NCBI GenBank assembly: GCA_963920665.1
Contig: OY987266.1
Span: 13,335,001 to 13,399,000, forward strand
Source of the DNA: Straminergon stramineum
Lineage: Eukaryota > Streptophyta > Bryopsida > Hypnales > Calliergonaceae
Reading direction: 5' to 3'
Length of the DNA stretch: 64,000 nucleotides
The notes below the pieces were generated by a model that was given only the letters and a program-made list of their open reading frames with translations, did not search any database and was not told the origin of the DNA. Shown in pieces: positions 24,001 to 35,559 of the stretch. The first letter of the stretch is position 1, and each line of letters begins with the position of its first letter. The position numbers were made by a program, and so were the translations under genes.

Positions 24001-24332
24001 GACTCACAAAGTCTTTTTCAACTCCACTATGGCTAAGAAAGATCTTGGACTTGGGCTCTAAAATTGGGTTATCATTAATGGCTTCACTAGAACTGCAAGG
24101 CAACAAAATCTCTCAAAACTTGACGACACACAAATATCAAAGTGTATATAACATCTTGAAAGTACTACCAATACTTTGAATACAACTATGAAAGTGAACA
24201 AAGGTGTCCCTTTTACACTAAGATTAGGGTCTTTAGAAGAATTGATCAAAGAACCTCAAGAGTTATAGTATAACACCTAGGATCAATAGGAGTGTGTAGA
24301 CCATTCCCACCATAAAAGGTTCTACCCTTCAT
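21009..24332 (-). CDS. TIR domain fused to an inactive-looking ULP2/SENP (peptidase C48) domain
   Basis: Predicted exons in transcription order: 24332-24277 (tentative), 24092-23480, 23257-23046, 22835-22650, 22434-22376, 22282-22201, 21838-21754, 21634-21373 and 21214-21009 (tentative). All introns are GT-AG, every internal junction is in phase, and the model gives ~586 residues. Residues ~33-170 are a TIR domain (KIFLSHSG strand, FFDGVPKSLLEGENF loop, VVVISEDYF) that keeps the Glu used by NAD-cleaving TIRs (residue 108, in MIEL). Residues ~258-460 match plant ULP2 in order: YPDGDP, SIIDFYIKYL, VNLFAKDYIFIPI, EHWSLIIIY, PCIFHLYS, VPQEDNGHDSGIYLLYY. His 358 and the oxyanion Gln 434 are kept, but the catalytic Asp is Tyr 388 (codon 22247-22245) and the catalytic Cys is Ser 441 (codon 21607-21605). 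C48 enzymes remove SUMO; this copy may bind without cutting. Exon 1 and the C-terminal exon rest only on phase and splice sites. Confidence 0.85.
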
Positions 24333-24399
24333 TGCATGCCTACAAGTACAGTATTGCCATATTTCAATATTCATTCATGGTCATAAAATTTCTCATCAA

Positions 24400-24785
24400 T
24401 ATGGTGGCCGACCCCTTTCCGATCACCCTGCATTTTCACACTGTAGACTAGTTTCTTTCTATTCAAGTACTAATGAGCAGTGATTTCTTATAGCACAATT
24501 TCCAGTGTAGTTGTGGCATATTATGACAGCTATAAGACCCTCAATACTGCAACCAGCCCTTGGTCAAAAATAGGGAGGCCTATATGACCAATATGGGTCA
24601 AACAAAATCTTGAGCTATAAAATTCACAGAAATTATGTTTAGAGAAATAAAATTTTGAAAAATTATAGAACCCTTCCAAACTCTATTTCTCTACACGGGA
24701 AAATTTCCCCACTTGAGGAACCTGGGCTCCACGTATGCTTAATTGCTCAAGTGGTTGGAGATGGGTCGTATGCCTTATTCTCTCT
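24400..24785 (+). repeat. Dispersed repeat S, copy 2
   Basis: Counterpart of 5395-6005 without the 217-bp MITE. It lies just upstream of the tentative first exon of the TIR gene, so it may form part of that gene's 5' flank. No coding content recognised. Confidence 0.65.
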
Positions 24786-26773
24786 CATATTGATGATTGT
24801 AAATGCGTTGTGTGGCACTGTCATTACTGGAACGAAAAAAATTACGCTCACTCTCATGATGGCATCATGTCTCCACCCTGACTCTCATGTAAGCCATTCA
24901 GTTAAGGCTAGAGAAGACTGAAGATGCAAACTAACTAACATTGAGCCAACACATTCTCTAACAAAGAAACTTCCACCAAGCAGACTAGGCTTACTTTATT
25001 AGAGCCTTGAGTTCAGTACTCTACTCTCACAAAGATGTGAATTTGCCAGTTCTTCCCTCCAAACTTCTGCAACTGCAGATTTCAGATTTATACAACTACC
25101 GCAGTTACTCAAACTTGCCATTCAAAAGAATATCCCCATCATGGTGTTCTTATTTACTTCAGGTCAATACTTGGGCAAGCACATTGACATCCGACAACCA
25201 CATATCTCTAAACAACAAAACCAAAACTTACAGAAAAATAATTCCTCACTTGCTTGTAAGATTCCTGTCCGCAAACCTTGGATACGTGTTCAGAAGCAAC
25301 ATCATAGCACGGCATACGGATATGATTTGCGGGAGTGATGTCCACCTTTGCATTAAAATTTACTCCAAAATTAGTTCATAGCTTCATCAAATATTAATCT
25401 AAAATCAATCATTGTACAGGACCATTGCATCAGAAGTAGAAGGACCCTATCATGTCTTTGAACCCCTAAAACGACCCAACGACCTAAAATTGGGGCTTGC
25501 TTTTGTTTTTAAAGCATTTCAGTAGGCTCCATGAAGCCTTAGTTTTTGTCCAGGTTTAATTATTCTCTAAACAACACTAATAATGCTCCACTAGCTCTGG
25601 TTATACAAAATATGGCCGCATCTTAATTGTACATTTCATAACATGATTGATCATACTGGTCATTTTCAGAATAAAAATCCTTAGTCCATGAAAGAATAAC
25701 AGTATAATAAAAACTACTCTAACTTAACTTGTTATTATCCCAGACTCGAATGAGATAAATCAGATCACACGCAATTAGGTTGAGTGAAGGACGCAAGAAA
25801 CTAAGTTAGGCCCATGCCGGCAATAACACAACCGAAAAACTCACCACAACTAACAGAAATGGAGCTGCGAGGTCTAAATTGTGCTCACACCGCATCCATC
25901 AAAGAGCCGTGCTAGCTCCTCAGATCCACCTGAATGCAAATACAGACACTGGGAAGTGAACACTAGAACTGTGTCCATAAACGAGAATTTTCAAACCGAG
26001 GGATTGAACATTACAAACGAAACGCAAAAAAGATAAGCAGCATATGTCGGTCGATGTTGCTCTCCGTGCCATGAGATGCGTCAAGACAAGGTCCTGCTGC
26101 ATGACGACGCCCTAAACTCTCACCCTGACTTGCTATGTCCACTTCATCTACAACACTGTGAACTCAGGCTATGAACCTTACCTTACCTTTTGAATGTGGA
26201 CGTTGCTTGTACTGCAAGTTACACAAACCGTGAACGTCGACGCTCAGATGGTGTTCACTGGACCTTCAGAACTAGAGTCGCCAGCTTAAGAGCTTCCGCT
26301 CCTCGCAAGATATAATTGTCGGTACAAGGCATTCGTCCAGGAAACAAGCATCAACCAAAATGGAATCCGAATTCAAAAGCTTCAATTGTAAACGTGCTAA
26401 TGAAACGTAGCATAACGCTTCTCAAAGTCTCTAAGCGAAAAACGGTCCATAAATTCTACGCCATGAACTCTGTTTCAATATTGTGCATGAAACAAATAGG
26501 AAAGGAAATCTAGATCCATTTAGGTTACAATAAGCACCACTGGAAAAGGAATACTTGAACTCTTAACATGTCTTGTCAAATTCTCAAGATAAATGCTCCG
26601 GAATTAGGGACAATGGCGAATATAGAGGAACTGCACGAAGTCTTTCTGCAGCCGCAATCGCCGGCCTCTTCTCCACACACAAGTGTTCACGAATTTCGAC
26701 TCTCGGTGTCTGAAATTTCCCCAGTAATTGTACGCCCACTTCCGATGGTCGCTGGACTGGCAAACTACACACG
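24786..26773. other. Unassigned, partly GC-richer sequence
   Basis: A plus-strand frame of 124 codons (25007-25381) and minus-strand frames of about 60 codons (25920-26102 and 26584-26772) look moderately protein-like but have no recognised domain and no linked splice model. From about 25800 the GC content rises, as in a promoter or gene region, continuing to about 28.0 kb. Confidence 0.3.
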
Positions 26774-26941
26774 CTACAATTGCAGATCTTGGATCAATGC
26801 AAAGAGATTCCGAAACATCTCCTCTTGCCTCGCCATTTTCAACCCCTCTGGAATTGACATTTCACCAATTCCCGTCATAATTGCGCTTCTGTAGAGTCTC
26901 CAGTCGTCCTTCCAAATCTGCAGCATAGAACTCCCTCCCAT
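26774..26941 (-). CDS. Small open frame (55 aa) in a GC-richer region, unrecognised
   Basis: Starts ATG GGA GGG AGT in the context TTTTTAATGG and ends TAG. The product is amphipathic and rich in Met, Glu and Arg, without low-complexity runs or a membrane span. In a neighbouring phase an overlapping frame is also open for ~26 codons, so the true frame is not certain. It could be the first exon of a spliced gene or a short independent protein. No family recognised. Confidence 0.3.
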   Translation of the reverse strand: MGGSSMLQIWKDDWRLYRSAIMTGIGEMSIPEGLKMARQEEMFRNLFALIQDLQL

Positions 26942-28211
26942 TAAAAATCAAATCCGGAACTTTCTCTAATGCAAATATTCAGAATCGAACCAGAAACTGC
27001 AATCATTTTTCTTCATTTTTAAGAATGGCAAATCGATTGTGTAATCAGCACTAAACAAAGTTAGTAAATCGTCACGGGAGTTGCTAGAAGAGCTGTTCTC
27101 TCCAAAGAACTTGATTTTAGGTCTGAAAAGCAAACCCCGAAAAGCCCATCAAGAGAATAAGGATAGGAAATGCAAGCGCAACTTCGGATATAAGCGAATT
27201 GCGAATTTCGTCTAGAATATGAAGCTGGTTGCGGAAGTAAACATAATGAGAGATGCAGCAGGAAGGAGCTTAGGCTAGGAGCACAGGCAAGGAATTCATA
27301 CCACGACGCAGATATCTCAAGAGACGCAGGTTGGCAAGTGCATAAACCAGAGTGCACCATTTAGTCCACCGGCATAGCTGGCATCAATTAAATTCTGACT
27401 CTATTTATGTTTCTATGATGGCCCAAGAACATGCTTATTCTTTAGCTGTAGAGAAACTTTGTAATTGTGCAAACCTCGATGATGGTCACCCTACTCTCAT
27501 AGGGAAGACACCCAGGATTCTACCTGCGTGAACTTGGGATATGGGCCGTCTGCAGCATGAGTACTTCCACTACACGAAGAAAAAGGGAAACCCTGCGTCG
27601 GAAAACACACGAACTCCACGGCGACGAACAAACGGACATATATTGATCGGCAAAGCTTGGTGCTGTCCGATCTGTGGTGGCCGTAACCCAACTCCAAAGG
27701 TGCAAAATTGCTCCAGTTTGAACCCTAGTGCGAGGGGCCTCGCGGAGAACGACTTCGCCGAGAACGATGGTTAAGGCAAACCCTAGCGCCGTAGGGTGTT
27801 GAGGGCAGCTGGATCCATTGGGAACAAGCCAGGGAGCGTGAATGGAGCCAGGACGGGCTGCGGGCAGGACGGGCTCCAAAGTGAAGCCCTACTAACACGG
27901 CTCCTCCTAAGCTTGGTTTCAAAGGGCGGGGTGAACTGGCCCCCTCGCTCGGTCCATCCAAGTCATTCCAGGGGTGCAAGTAAAAAAAAAGTCCCCTATT
28001 TTATGCTTGATTAATTTATCTTGTACACCTCTCCTGCAGAATTTGGAGCCTCTGATTGCAAATATGAATTCAAAATTTTCAAATCATATCATCTGTGAAA
28101 AATAAAAAAAATTAGCATTTTCCCAAGGGGCCAAGCAAGGGATCAATTTATCCCAACCACTTCAAAGGGCTAAGCCACCATCTAAAATTCATCACTACTA
28201 ATTTTCATAGT
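26942..28211. other. GC-rich region, no identifiable gene
   Basis: Overlapping frames of 66-119 codons on both strands (27061-28014) are what GC-rich, stop-poor DNA would give by chance; none shows a motif. The stretch around 27930-27985 (GGGGTGAACTGG, then CCAAGTCATTCCAGGGGTGC) recurs inverted at 37372-37460, which suggests a mobile-element end. Confidence 0.4.
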
Positions 28212-28469
28212 TTAACCACAAAAATGAAGCATACAAAGTCTTCTCTAGAATTGAAAATTTGAGAAAAATCATTATTAAATGCTATTTGGAAAAATATATT
28301 GGAATTCATATAAAAGTTGTATACAATGAGTTTTAGATTCCATCTATATGGTTAGATTCACCAATGCTATCTCAAATGCTATCACCTAAGCTATCACCAA
28401 TATTGTTTTATAATTTATTTATTTTTAATTTCAAAATTCCTTCAAAATTTGATTAAAAGCAAAATATTA

Positions 28470-29405
28470 CTCCCTCTATCCCAAAATGATCTTCCTATTA
28501 GATGAAATGTTGTGGATTAAGCTTGAAAATAATAATTTTTAAAAATTGTTTTGACTTGTAAATAAAGGTCCGTATTCTCCTATTGTCCTAGAAATTTTAG
28601 GTCTAAATTAATTTTCAAAATGGAATTGTAGAGCAATGAAAAGTGAGATTTTTGAAGCATTTTGAAGGAGCACTGCTAACCAATCATTTCTTAAGTTCCC
28701 ACAGTGTCTTTAGGTCTTCCCGTAGTGGTTATGGGACAACTCACTTACCGAATCAACTACACTGAATAGTGAAATTAGGTTGCCCCTCACTAATTTCTTG
28801 ACATTTGACACTAAGTAAATATTTACAATTACTTCATGAGAATGAACTACTTTTGAATTTCATATTGCTATATTTGGGACTCATGAACCTCCATGTGTAC
28901 AAATGGAAATATTGATAGAAATATTTTTTGACTTTGATGGCTTGTAAAGTATCTTTCTTAGGATAACGCAACCTAATTTCACTATTTAGTGTAGTTACAA
29001 AAATGCAGTCAAGCTCAAGCACATGAGATTGGAATTCACAAATTCCATGGGGAGTATTTCTATAAATAGTTGTAGAACCACAACCTTCCAACCTATCACC
29101 TCCCAAGGTTAACCAGTGGAACTTGCCTTGGAGCTTCTTTTGATTTCATGCTCATTAATTTACTAATTGATTCTCTAGCATCATGTCAGCAAAGCTACCC
29201 ATATTGTGTCACGATGCTCCACCTAATTATCTATTTTTGTCAATAAAACCAAACAACCAAACTCCTCATTACAGGGAATTTTTGTATAGTCATTATGCAC
29301 ATGGAGAGGCTTCATTTTGCAAGCTCTTCCTCTACATCATAGGAGGAAGATCATTTTGGGTCAAAAAATAAAGCCAACAAGAAGATCATTTGGGGACAGA
29401 GGGAG
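28470..29405. mobile_element. Stowaway-type (Tc1/mariner) MITE-like element, 936 bp
   Basis: The ends CTCCCTCTATCCCAAAATGATC and, inverted, GATCATTTGGGGACAGAGGGAG are flanked by TA on both sides, the hallmark of Stowaway elements. The TTAA-bounded relatives at 51928-52504 and 54621-55197 run through this position uninterrupted. At 936 bp it is longer than usual because a second MITE is nested inside at 28755-28996. No transposase is visible. Confidence 0.85.
28755..28996. mobile_element. ~240-bp MITE, copy 2 (nested)
   Basis: The ends AACTACACTGAATAGTGAAA and TTTCACTATTTAGTGTAGTT are inverted repeats of about 28 bp. The interior matches 4901-5139. It sits inside the Stowaway element, so it inserted later. 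Confidence 0.8.
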
Positions 29406-29758
29406 TATCATTTTTTGAACAAATTTTTTGGAATGGATTTGAAATAAGGTTCTCTTAGCAAAGTGATTTTTTTTAATTTTGTATTCTTTAAGTCTATGGC
29501 CTTAATTTTGCAAAACCAAATTTGAAGTAGAGGCAATGCAATTTTGGCTTGGTCAACCACTTGACATACTTGCACATTTGTAATTTTAGAAAAATATGTA
29601 CTCTAGTAACATCAAATCCAACCATTAGATAGGACAACAACTTGATAAAGTATCTCTATAAATTAGGATGACTTTCATTCGAGCAATAATGAGGATGAAA
29701 CTTGAGTTTCAATTTGTTCATCGTTTAGAAAGTAGACATCAAAGCGCTTAGGGATTAA

Positions 29759-31334
29759 CCCCTAATGCCAAATCAACCATTTTATGGTGGTTGTTGAACT
29801 TCAAGAGCTACTTGGATCCCCTTGAAATATTCTTTTTGAAATATCATATTTTTCTCATGTAGTTTGTCAAGTTATCTTTCCATATCCAAATAGAAATATT
29901 GATTGGACAAAAAATTCACCTTAGGTAATTCTTCAAAGTCAACTACTCCCAAAAATGTTCATTGTAGAATGTCATACAAGAGAAACTAGCCAATCCATAT
30001 CAAGAAAAAAAAATTTATGGTGTGCATCTTAGGGATTTTCTATTATTTATAAAAGAAAATTCAAGTCGTTTTATAAAAAAAATTCATTGATATAATTTTT
30101 GTAGCAAAAAATAAAAATAAATGGAGTCAAAAAAAAATCCAATTGGTTTGACCTTTTAGAAGAATTCAAAGTAGCAATGGAAATTGGTGTGAAGGATTAT
30201 CAATTAGTTCATTTATATTTTACACATATAACACCTTTACCAATGACCTTCAAGTCAAATGCCATTGTCAAGCTAAATTTATCCCTTTCATTTATAAAAT
30301 AATATGTTGTCTATTGATGGGTTTTTTTTATAGAATTTCTAATAGAAAAATCAAACTATTGTGATTTTCTAGAGTATGAAATGTAAATAAAACTATATCA
30401 ATTACAATATAGATTAACCCCTTAAGGATGGAGACCATCCCTAGGCCTTGGTTTCCAATATTTCACATGTTCTTGGTGGTTCCTTTACATATTGGGCAAA
30501 GCATAAAATTATAAACACCTTGGCAAAGTTGTGGAAAAAATTATGAGATAAAGAAATAAAGAAATAAAAGAAATAAAAGGGTAGAAACTACGCCTATGTA
30601 AAGGATAAGTTTTACATATTCAAAGTGAAGACAAGCTCTTCTTGTAGAAGGCTTTGTATCAAGCATACACTCCTTGGAAAGTACTCATACATTTTAGGCT
30701 ATCGGCAAGAGCAATTTCCCTACATGCTCCATTGCATAGTAGAGGGTGTTTATTAGCATTCAAGTTTGTCTTGGATGCCTCAATCTACTTGCTTGAGTTT
30801 TATGACAGATTTTTTAATAAGGTAATAGGAATTTGAAAAGGAAGAAATTTCATCCAATTACATACCTACTTCTAATTCTCATGCTTGGTGCATTTGATTG
30901 AAACCTAGCAATATTCTTTGAGGATGTTGTGAACCACCATTTTTCTTCACCTTTTAGAAAATGGGAATTATAAACACAGTGTGTGAATTTACAAATCCAA
31001 AAATATTAGAATTCCAAATTAAACCATAATTATTAATTAGGGAGTTTTTCATTAGATAACAAGGAAAACATCGGGAGTTCAAGGTGAAAAACTGAAAAGT
31101 GAAATTATGAGAAAACAAAGGGAAAATACTAGGAGGGAAATAGGGGTTCTAAACTAAAATTACTTTCAACAAAATTTGATAAAGTAAACAAATTAGGCAA
31201 ACAAGAAAATGGTGACAAAATAAAATAAAAAATACAAAAAAGGAAAAAAAGGAAATTAGAATTAAATAGGAAACCAAAAAGAGAATAATCATAAACAAAA
31301 GTAAACCAAAATGAAAACAAAATACTACGGGTTG
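29759..31334. other. No recognisable gene
   Basis: AT-rich sequence opening with a TTAA-type left end (TTAACCCCTAATGCC) and containing another near 30416 (TTAACCCCTTAAGGATGG); no matching right end was found for either. No frame over 61 codons. Confidence 0.4.
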
Positions 31335-31710
31335 GAATTGTATTCAATGTAGAACTTTAGACTTAATTTCGGCATAGTAGAATAATTTTTTTCAAAAAAC
31401 TTTGAACTCCAAAAAGTTGAAAAATGAAGCTAACTTTCAAATTCAGTTTTTTTTTTGAGATTTAGAGCTTTCAATAAAAATTTATGAACAAAATTAGGAG
31501 AGGAGTTTGAAGGGACATTTTCTTTGACATTTTCAAACATCCTCTTCTAATTTTGTCTATAACTTTTCATTGGAGATTTAAAATCACAAAAAAAAATTTT
31601 GAGATTAAATTCAGATAGATTTACCAACTTTTCATAGTCCAAAGATTTTTGGAAAAAAGTATTTTACTATGCCTAAATTAGGTCTAAAGTTCTACATTGA
31701 ACACAATTCC
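31335..31710. repeat. Foldback hairpin family H, copy 2
   Basis: Begins GAATTGTATTCAATGTAGAA and ends TTCTACATTGAACACAATTC, with inverse pairing continuing inward (GGCATAGTAGAATAA against TATTTTACTATGCC) to a centre near 31520. The total is about 376 bp, and this copy has the clearest outer ends of the family. Confidence 0.75.
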
Positions 31711-31850
31711 TTTCTCTTCACAATGAGCGGTCAAGTTCTCATCTTCAAATTGTCCCATACCTTTTGAAGATTCATGCTAGACTATGGATTTCATTATAAA
31801 ACGACCTCTCCACCCCCACATCCTACAATTGTGGATCTTTCAATGATGTG

Positions 31851-32222
31851 GTTAGCATTTTTTTGGACCAAATATTGTTGTTTTCCTTGGAAAGGGAAGT
31901 AGCTGTATTGTCTAAGAAAAATTCATACTACAAGAGTATATGTGAATGAGTAAATAGGATCTTGTAAAACATCGATTGTGGTTTGCATTTGTTTTGGACC
32001 AAGTATTGTTGTTTCCCTTGGAAATGGAAGCAAACATGCTATCTAAGAAAAATTCATACTACAAAAGTATATTTGAATGAGTACATAGGATCTTGTAGAA
32101 TGTTGATTGTAGTTTGCATTTTTTTGGACCAAGTATTGTTGTTTCCTCTAGAAAAGGAGCAACTATATTGTCTAGGAAAAAATCATACTACAATAGTACA
32201 TGAGAAGGAGCAAACATGATTT
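31851..32222 (+). repeat. ~131-bp tandem repeat, about 2.8 units
   Basis: Successive units begin around GTTAGCATTT, GTTTGCATTTG and GTTTGCATTTT, with TTTTTGGACCAA at 31865, 31996 and 32126 (spacing 131 and 130). Each holds ATTGTTGTTTCC and AAATTCATACTACAA. The period is not a multiple of three, so the plus-strand frame through it is not a repeat protein. Confidence 0.8.
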
Positions 32223-32980
32223 ATTTTTATTTGGAAGAAGGTAGTGTCTTTGATTCATTTTGTATTTTTGTAACAAGCTAAGTTAAGGGTTTTGTTTTTA
32301 GTTTTCTTACAACCTAGGTCCTTGATTTTTTTCTATTTTTTGGAACAAAGCAATGTTTGAATTTATTTTGTATTTTTGTAAGAATTTACATTTTGGAATT
32401 TTTTTTCCATAACAAGTGAGGTTTTTGAATCTTTCAATTTTTTGTAACAAGTTCAATATGCACCCTCCTTCTAGGGTGTGTATTAGCAAGTGGTTCTGTC
32501 TTAGATTCTTCAATCCTTTTCCTTGAGTTTTATCATGTAGATTTGTAAATTCCAATAAGTAAAGTACATTGTTGTATAGGCTACTGTCAAAATCATTAAG
32601 CCATATTTTGCTTGGCCACTAGTACTTCCTGTGCACACGTTACTTGCAATTGATGTAGGTGCATGAGATCAAGCATGTGAGGTAGTTGAAGGGCCAATTT
32701 GATGTTCATTTTTCTTCTTCTATAGCTTGTACAATATAGTCTACGTATATAGAGCACCCATTAGCCATTTGTAGCCACAAATTTCTCGCCACACCTTATT
32801 TTCCTCAAAAACTAGTGTTGATTTTAGAATAGTGAAGCACACTTGCAAGCAATCACTGTATAAAATCCCTATCTCAAAAAGACATAGTTCACGCTTACTA
32901 AACAATGGTTATACATCATTTCCCTCAAAATATATGCTGAAATTTGCTCATGTATGTCATTTCATAACATCCTAAAGGGG

Positions 32981-33835
32981 TTAAAAAAAGTGAAGGTTTT
33001 ACCATAACTGAAGATTAGAATGACAAACATAATTTTGTAATTTGAATATGAAAAGCATTTAATTCCTAAAGTCCCATTCTTCCTACAAGGGCTAATATAG
33101 ATTTTAGATAGTCTTTTTTGTATCCTAAATTTTTGACATAATTTTTTGAAGATTTTTTTAATGTAGAAAATCATATTATCTTTTGGGGAGTATAATTTTT
33201 ATTTCAATTGGTGCCTAGGAGATAAAATTATGTAACAATAAGTTCAAAATGAGGGAGACCAAGCAACCAAAATAATCCACAACAATTTGAATGATTATTT
33301 TTTAATTTGATTCATTCTATTTGGATTAGCGATGAGAAAGTTATAGACCTTCATTGTTTGTGGGCAATTATGGAAATTTCTTAAGAAAATAAGAAGTTCA
33401 TATTGGATTCGTTTTTGCACTAAATTTTTACAATTTCAAAAGGAAAAGTTCCACAGGATTTAATTATGCTTGCTAGAACACTCCCACCATAGGGATTTGT
33501 GTGTTTCAATTCCACTTTAGAGCTATTAACAATTTAGTTTTTCCTGCAATCTTGTATTAGCTACTTAATAATATTTTCATGAATAAAAATCAAGTTTTTT
33601 CTTGGGATTTTTTTTCTTAGACTTTCAACTCAAAGCTTTGATATTAATTTTTTTTAAATCAAAATGATTAGTGCAAAAAAATTTAATTAAGAAGTTTCAA
33701 ATTCAAATAATCTAGTCAAGGAACTTGCTCAAAAACTTGCTTTCTTTACTTCCAACACTAATATCTTACAATCTACGAGGAGAGAGTTTATGAAATTTCT
33801 TCTCTACATTATTATACTAGTCTAGTGCAAGATCT
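32981..33835 (-). repeat. Dispersed ~0.9-kb repeat, inverted copy
   Basis: Reverse complement of much of 35560-36431 (for example GAGCTATTAACAATTTAG at about 33521 against CTAAATTGTTAATAGCTC at about 35942). The end is TTAA at 32981-32984 next to AAGGGG. Frames of 70-92 codons inside it are not supported. Confidence 0.6.
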
Positions 33836-35559
33836 TATGATTAGATATGCAAAATAAAGTAGTTGGTAAAGTATTTTTCTCTTTGCAATAGAGATGGCAA
33901 TTTTGAGTATTTTTTGAAGAAAAAAGCACCAAGGGACTTTCGGGGTTAAAAAAATAACATTAATGAAATATCTGAAATTTTGTGTAATTTGGATTTTAAC
34001 ACATAGACATAGAGCTTGCAAGTCTAATAATTCTTTCAATTTTTGAATATTTTTGAAATTTGAAATCAAAGTAAAATCAAAACATGTCAAGCTTCATTTA
34101 CTTAGATCATATCAAATATTAAAGTTACAATCAAGGTTGATCAATGCACATGCAAGTTTAGATGCGGAGACTTTTAGAGGTTAAACCTTGCCCAACATAG
34201 GCGAGTAGTAGTTAGAAGTACTCTTCTATATAGCAAAGACATTTATTCTTGTAAATGAAAAAATTTACATGAAATGAAAAGTTTTTCCATGTATATGATG
34301 AAGAAAAATTTAGTGAGAAAAATGCTCTTCAATACAAAAGTAGGTAAATAATCGTGTTGCTGAATGTTTTCTTAAACTTAAAATAAAATTACTCACATAG
34401 TAAAAATTCTCCATTAAATAGGCTATCAAGTACTTTGATGGTTAAAATTTTTACTACACATAGTGCCCCTATAGCTAACCCCCAATACATTGAAGTCCAC
34501 ATTTTTGAATAATGAGAAGAGTGCTTTAGGACAATCTCTTCTCGGAATAATTTCTCATTCATCACAAATGATTCTTGAATATTTAAAAGACAACCTTACT
34601 TTATAGCCAATTCAATGAAATCATGATGAATAATACATATAACCAAAGATATAAGGAAAATTTGCCAAGAACTTTAAAAAAGATTCATGCCTTGAAGGAT
34701 TAAAGATTATCCTAATATGCATAAATTAGAAATACTCCTATGATTAAACGACTCTTTCTTTCATTGGAATCATCTACTTATGCAATAAAAAATTATGTCA
34801 TGTATAGAATGACAAGTATTAATGGAGTAAAAAGTTGTCTTATATATAATATGACAAGTACGTTTTGCAAGAATAAAAGTTCCTATAGAAATATTAAAAA
34901 AATTAATGAAAGTAAAAATAAATAAAAATATTAAACTATAAAATTTTATGATTATTTAATGATTTATTTACTTAATTGTACATTTATATACCATTTAATT
35001 ATATTACTGATTTTATTGTGGTGTGAAGATTGAAGAAGGTCCTTCATTAGGAATTTTAAATGTGAGAATTTTTTGTTGAGTTGCAATTTTGGAAGAAGAT
35101 ATTAGACTATTTTGCAAAATGTTCTTCATTTTTGAATGGATGAAATCGTCAAATTTCACTCAAAGTTTTTCAAAGACGGAAGTAATTGTTATATATGGAT
35201 GAATAATTGATATCTCATTCAAAAACTAAATATTTGTGAATGGAGTGAATAGTTTATTCACCAATTTAGTTACAGTAACAAGTTCCACTTCAATTATAAA
35301 TATTCGGATAAGGTAACCACATCTAATTGTGACCATTTTCAAAAATTTGGAGGTTAGGGATTGTTTGCTGCAATTAATTGCTCATTGGGTTGTCTTGAGC
35401 AATTATGCTCTAAGAATTCCCTTTGAAAGCAAAAAATTTCATTTTCACTTCCACCTTGAAGGCAATACAATTCTAGATTATTATTGTTTTGATTGTTTGC
35501 TTGTAAAGTGTGTTTGTAGCACTTCAAATCCTAAAGTTCTAAAGCCTTTTTTCATCAAA
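33836..35559. other. No recognisable gene
   Basis: Very AT-rich. 34950-35310 resembles 40190-40530 in order (ATTTATATACCATTTAATTA, GAAGATTGAAGA, AATTATAAATATTCGGATAA), so a further dispersed repeat lies here and at 40.2-40.5 kb. No gene seen. Confidence 0.4.

Larger units (their letters stand above)
28212..29758 (-). mobile_element. TTAA-bounded ~0.6-kb element carrying a Stowaway insertion
   Basis: The sequence outside the insertion (28212-28469 and 29406-29758) parallels the 577-bp elements at 51928-52504 and 54621-55197 (shared TTTGAGAAAAATCATTA, CTTCAAAATTTGATTA, ACAACTTGATAAAGTATCTC). The right end reads GCGCTTAGGGATTAA, and its TTAA is at once the left TTAA of an element starting TTAACCCCTAATGCC. 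The left end is less conserved (TTAACCACAAAAATG). Confidence 0.65.

Noticed and set aside
31983..32219. Frame with apparent internal peptide repeat
   Set aside because: The DNA repeat has a 130-131-bp period, which is not in phase, so no repeat protein is implied.
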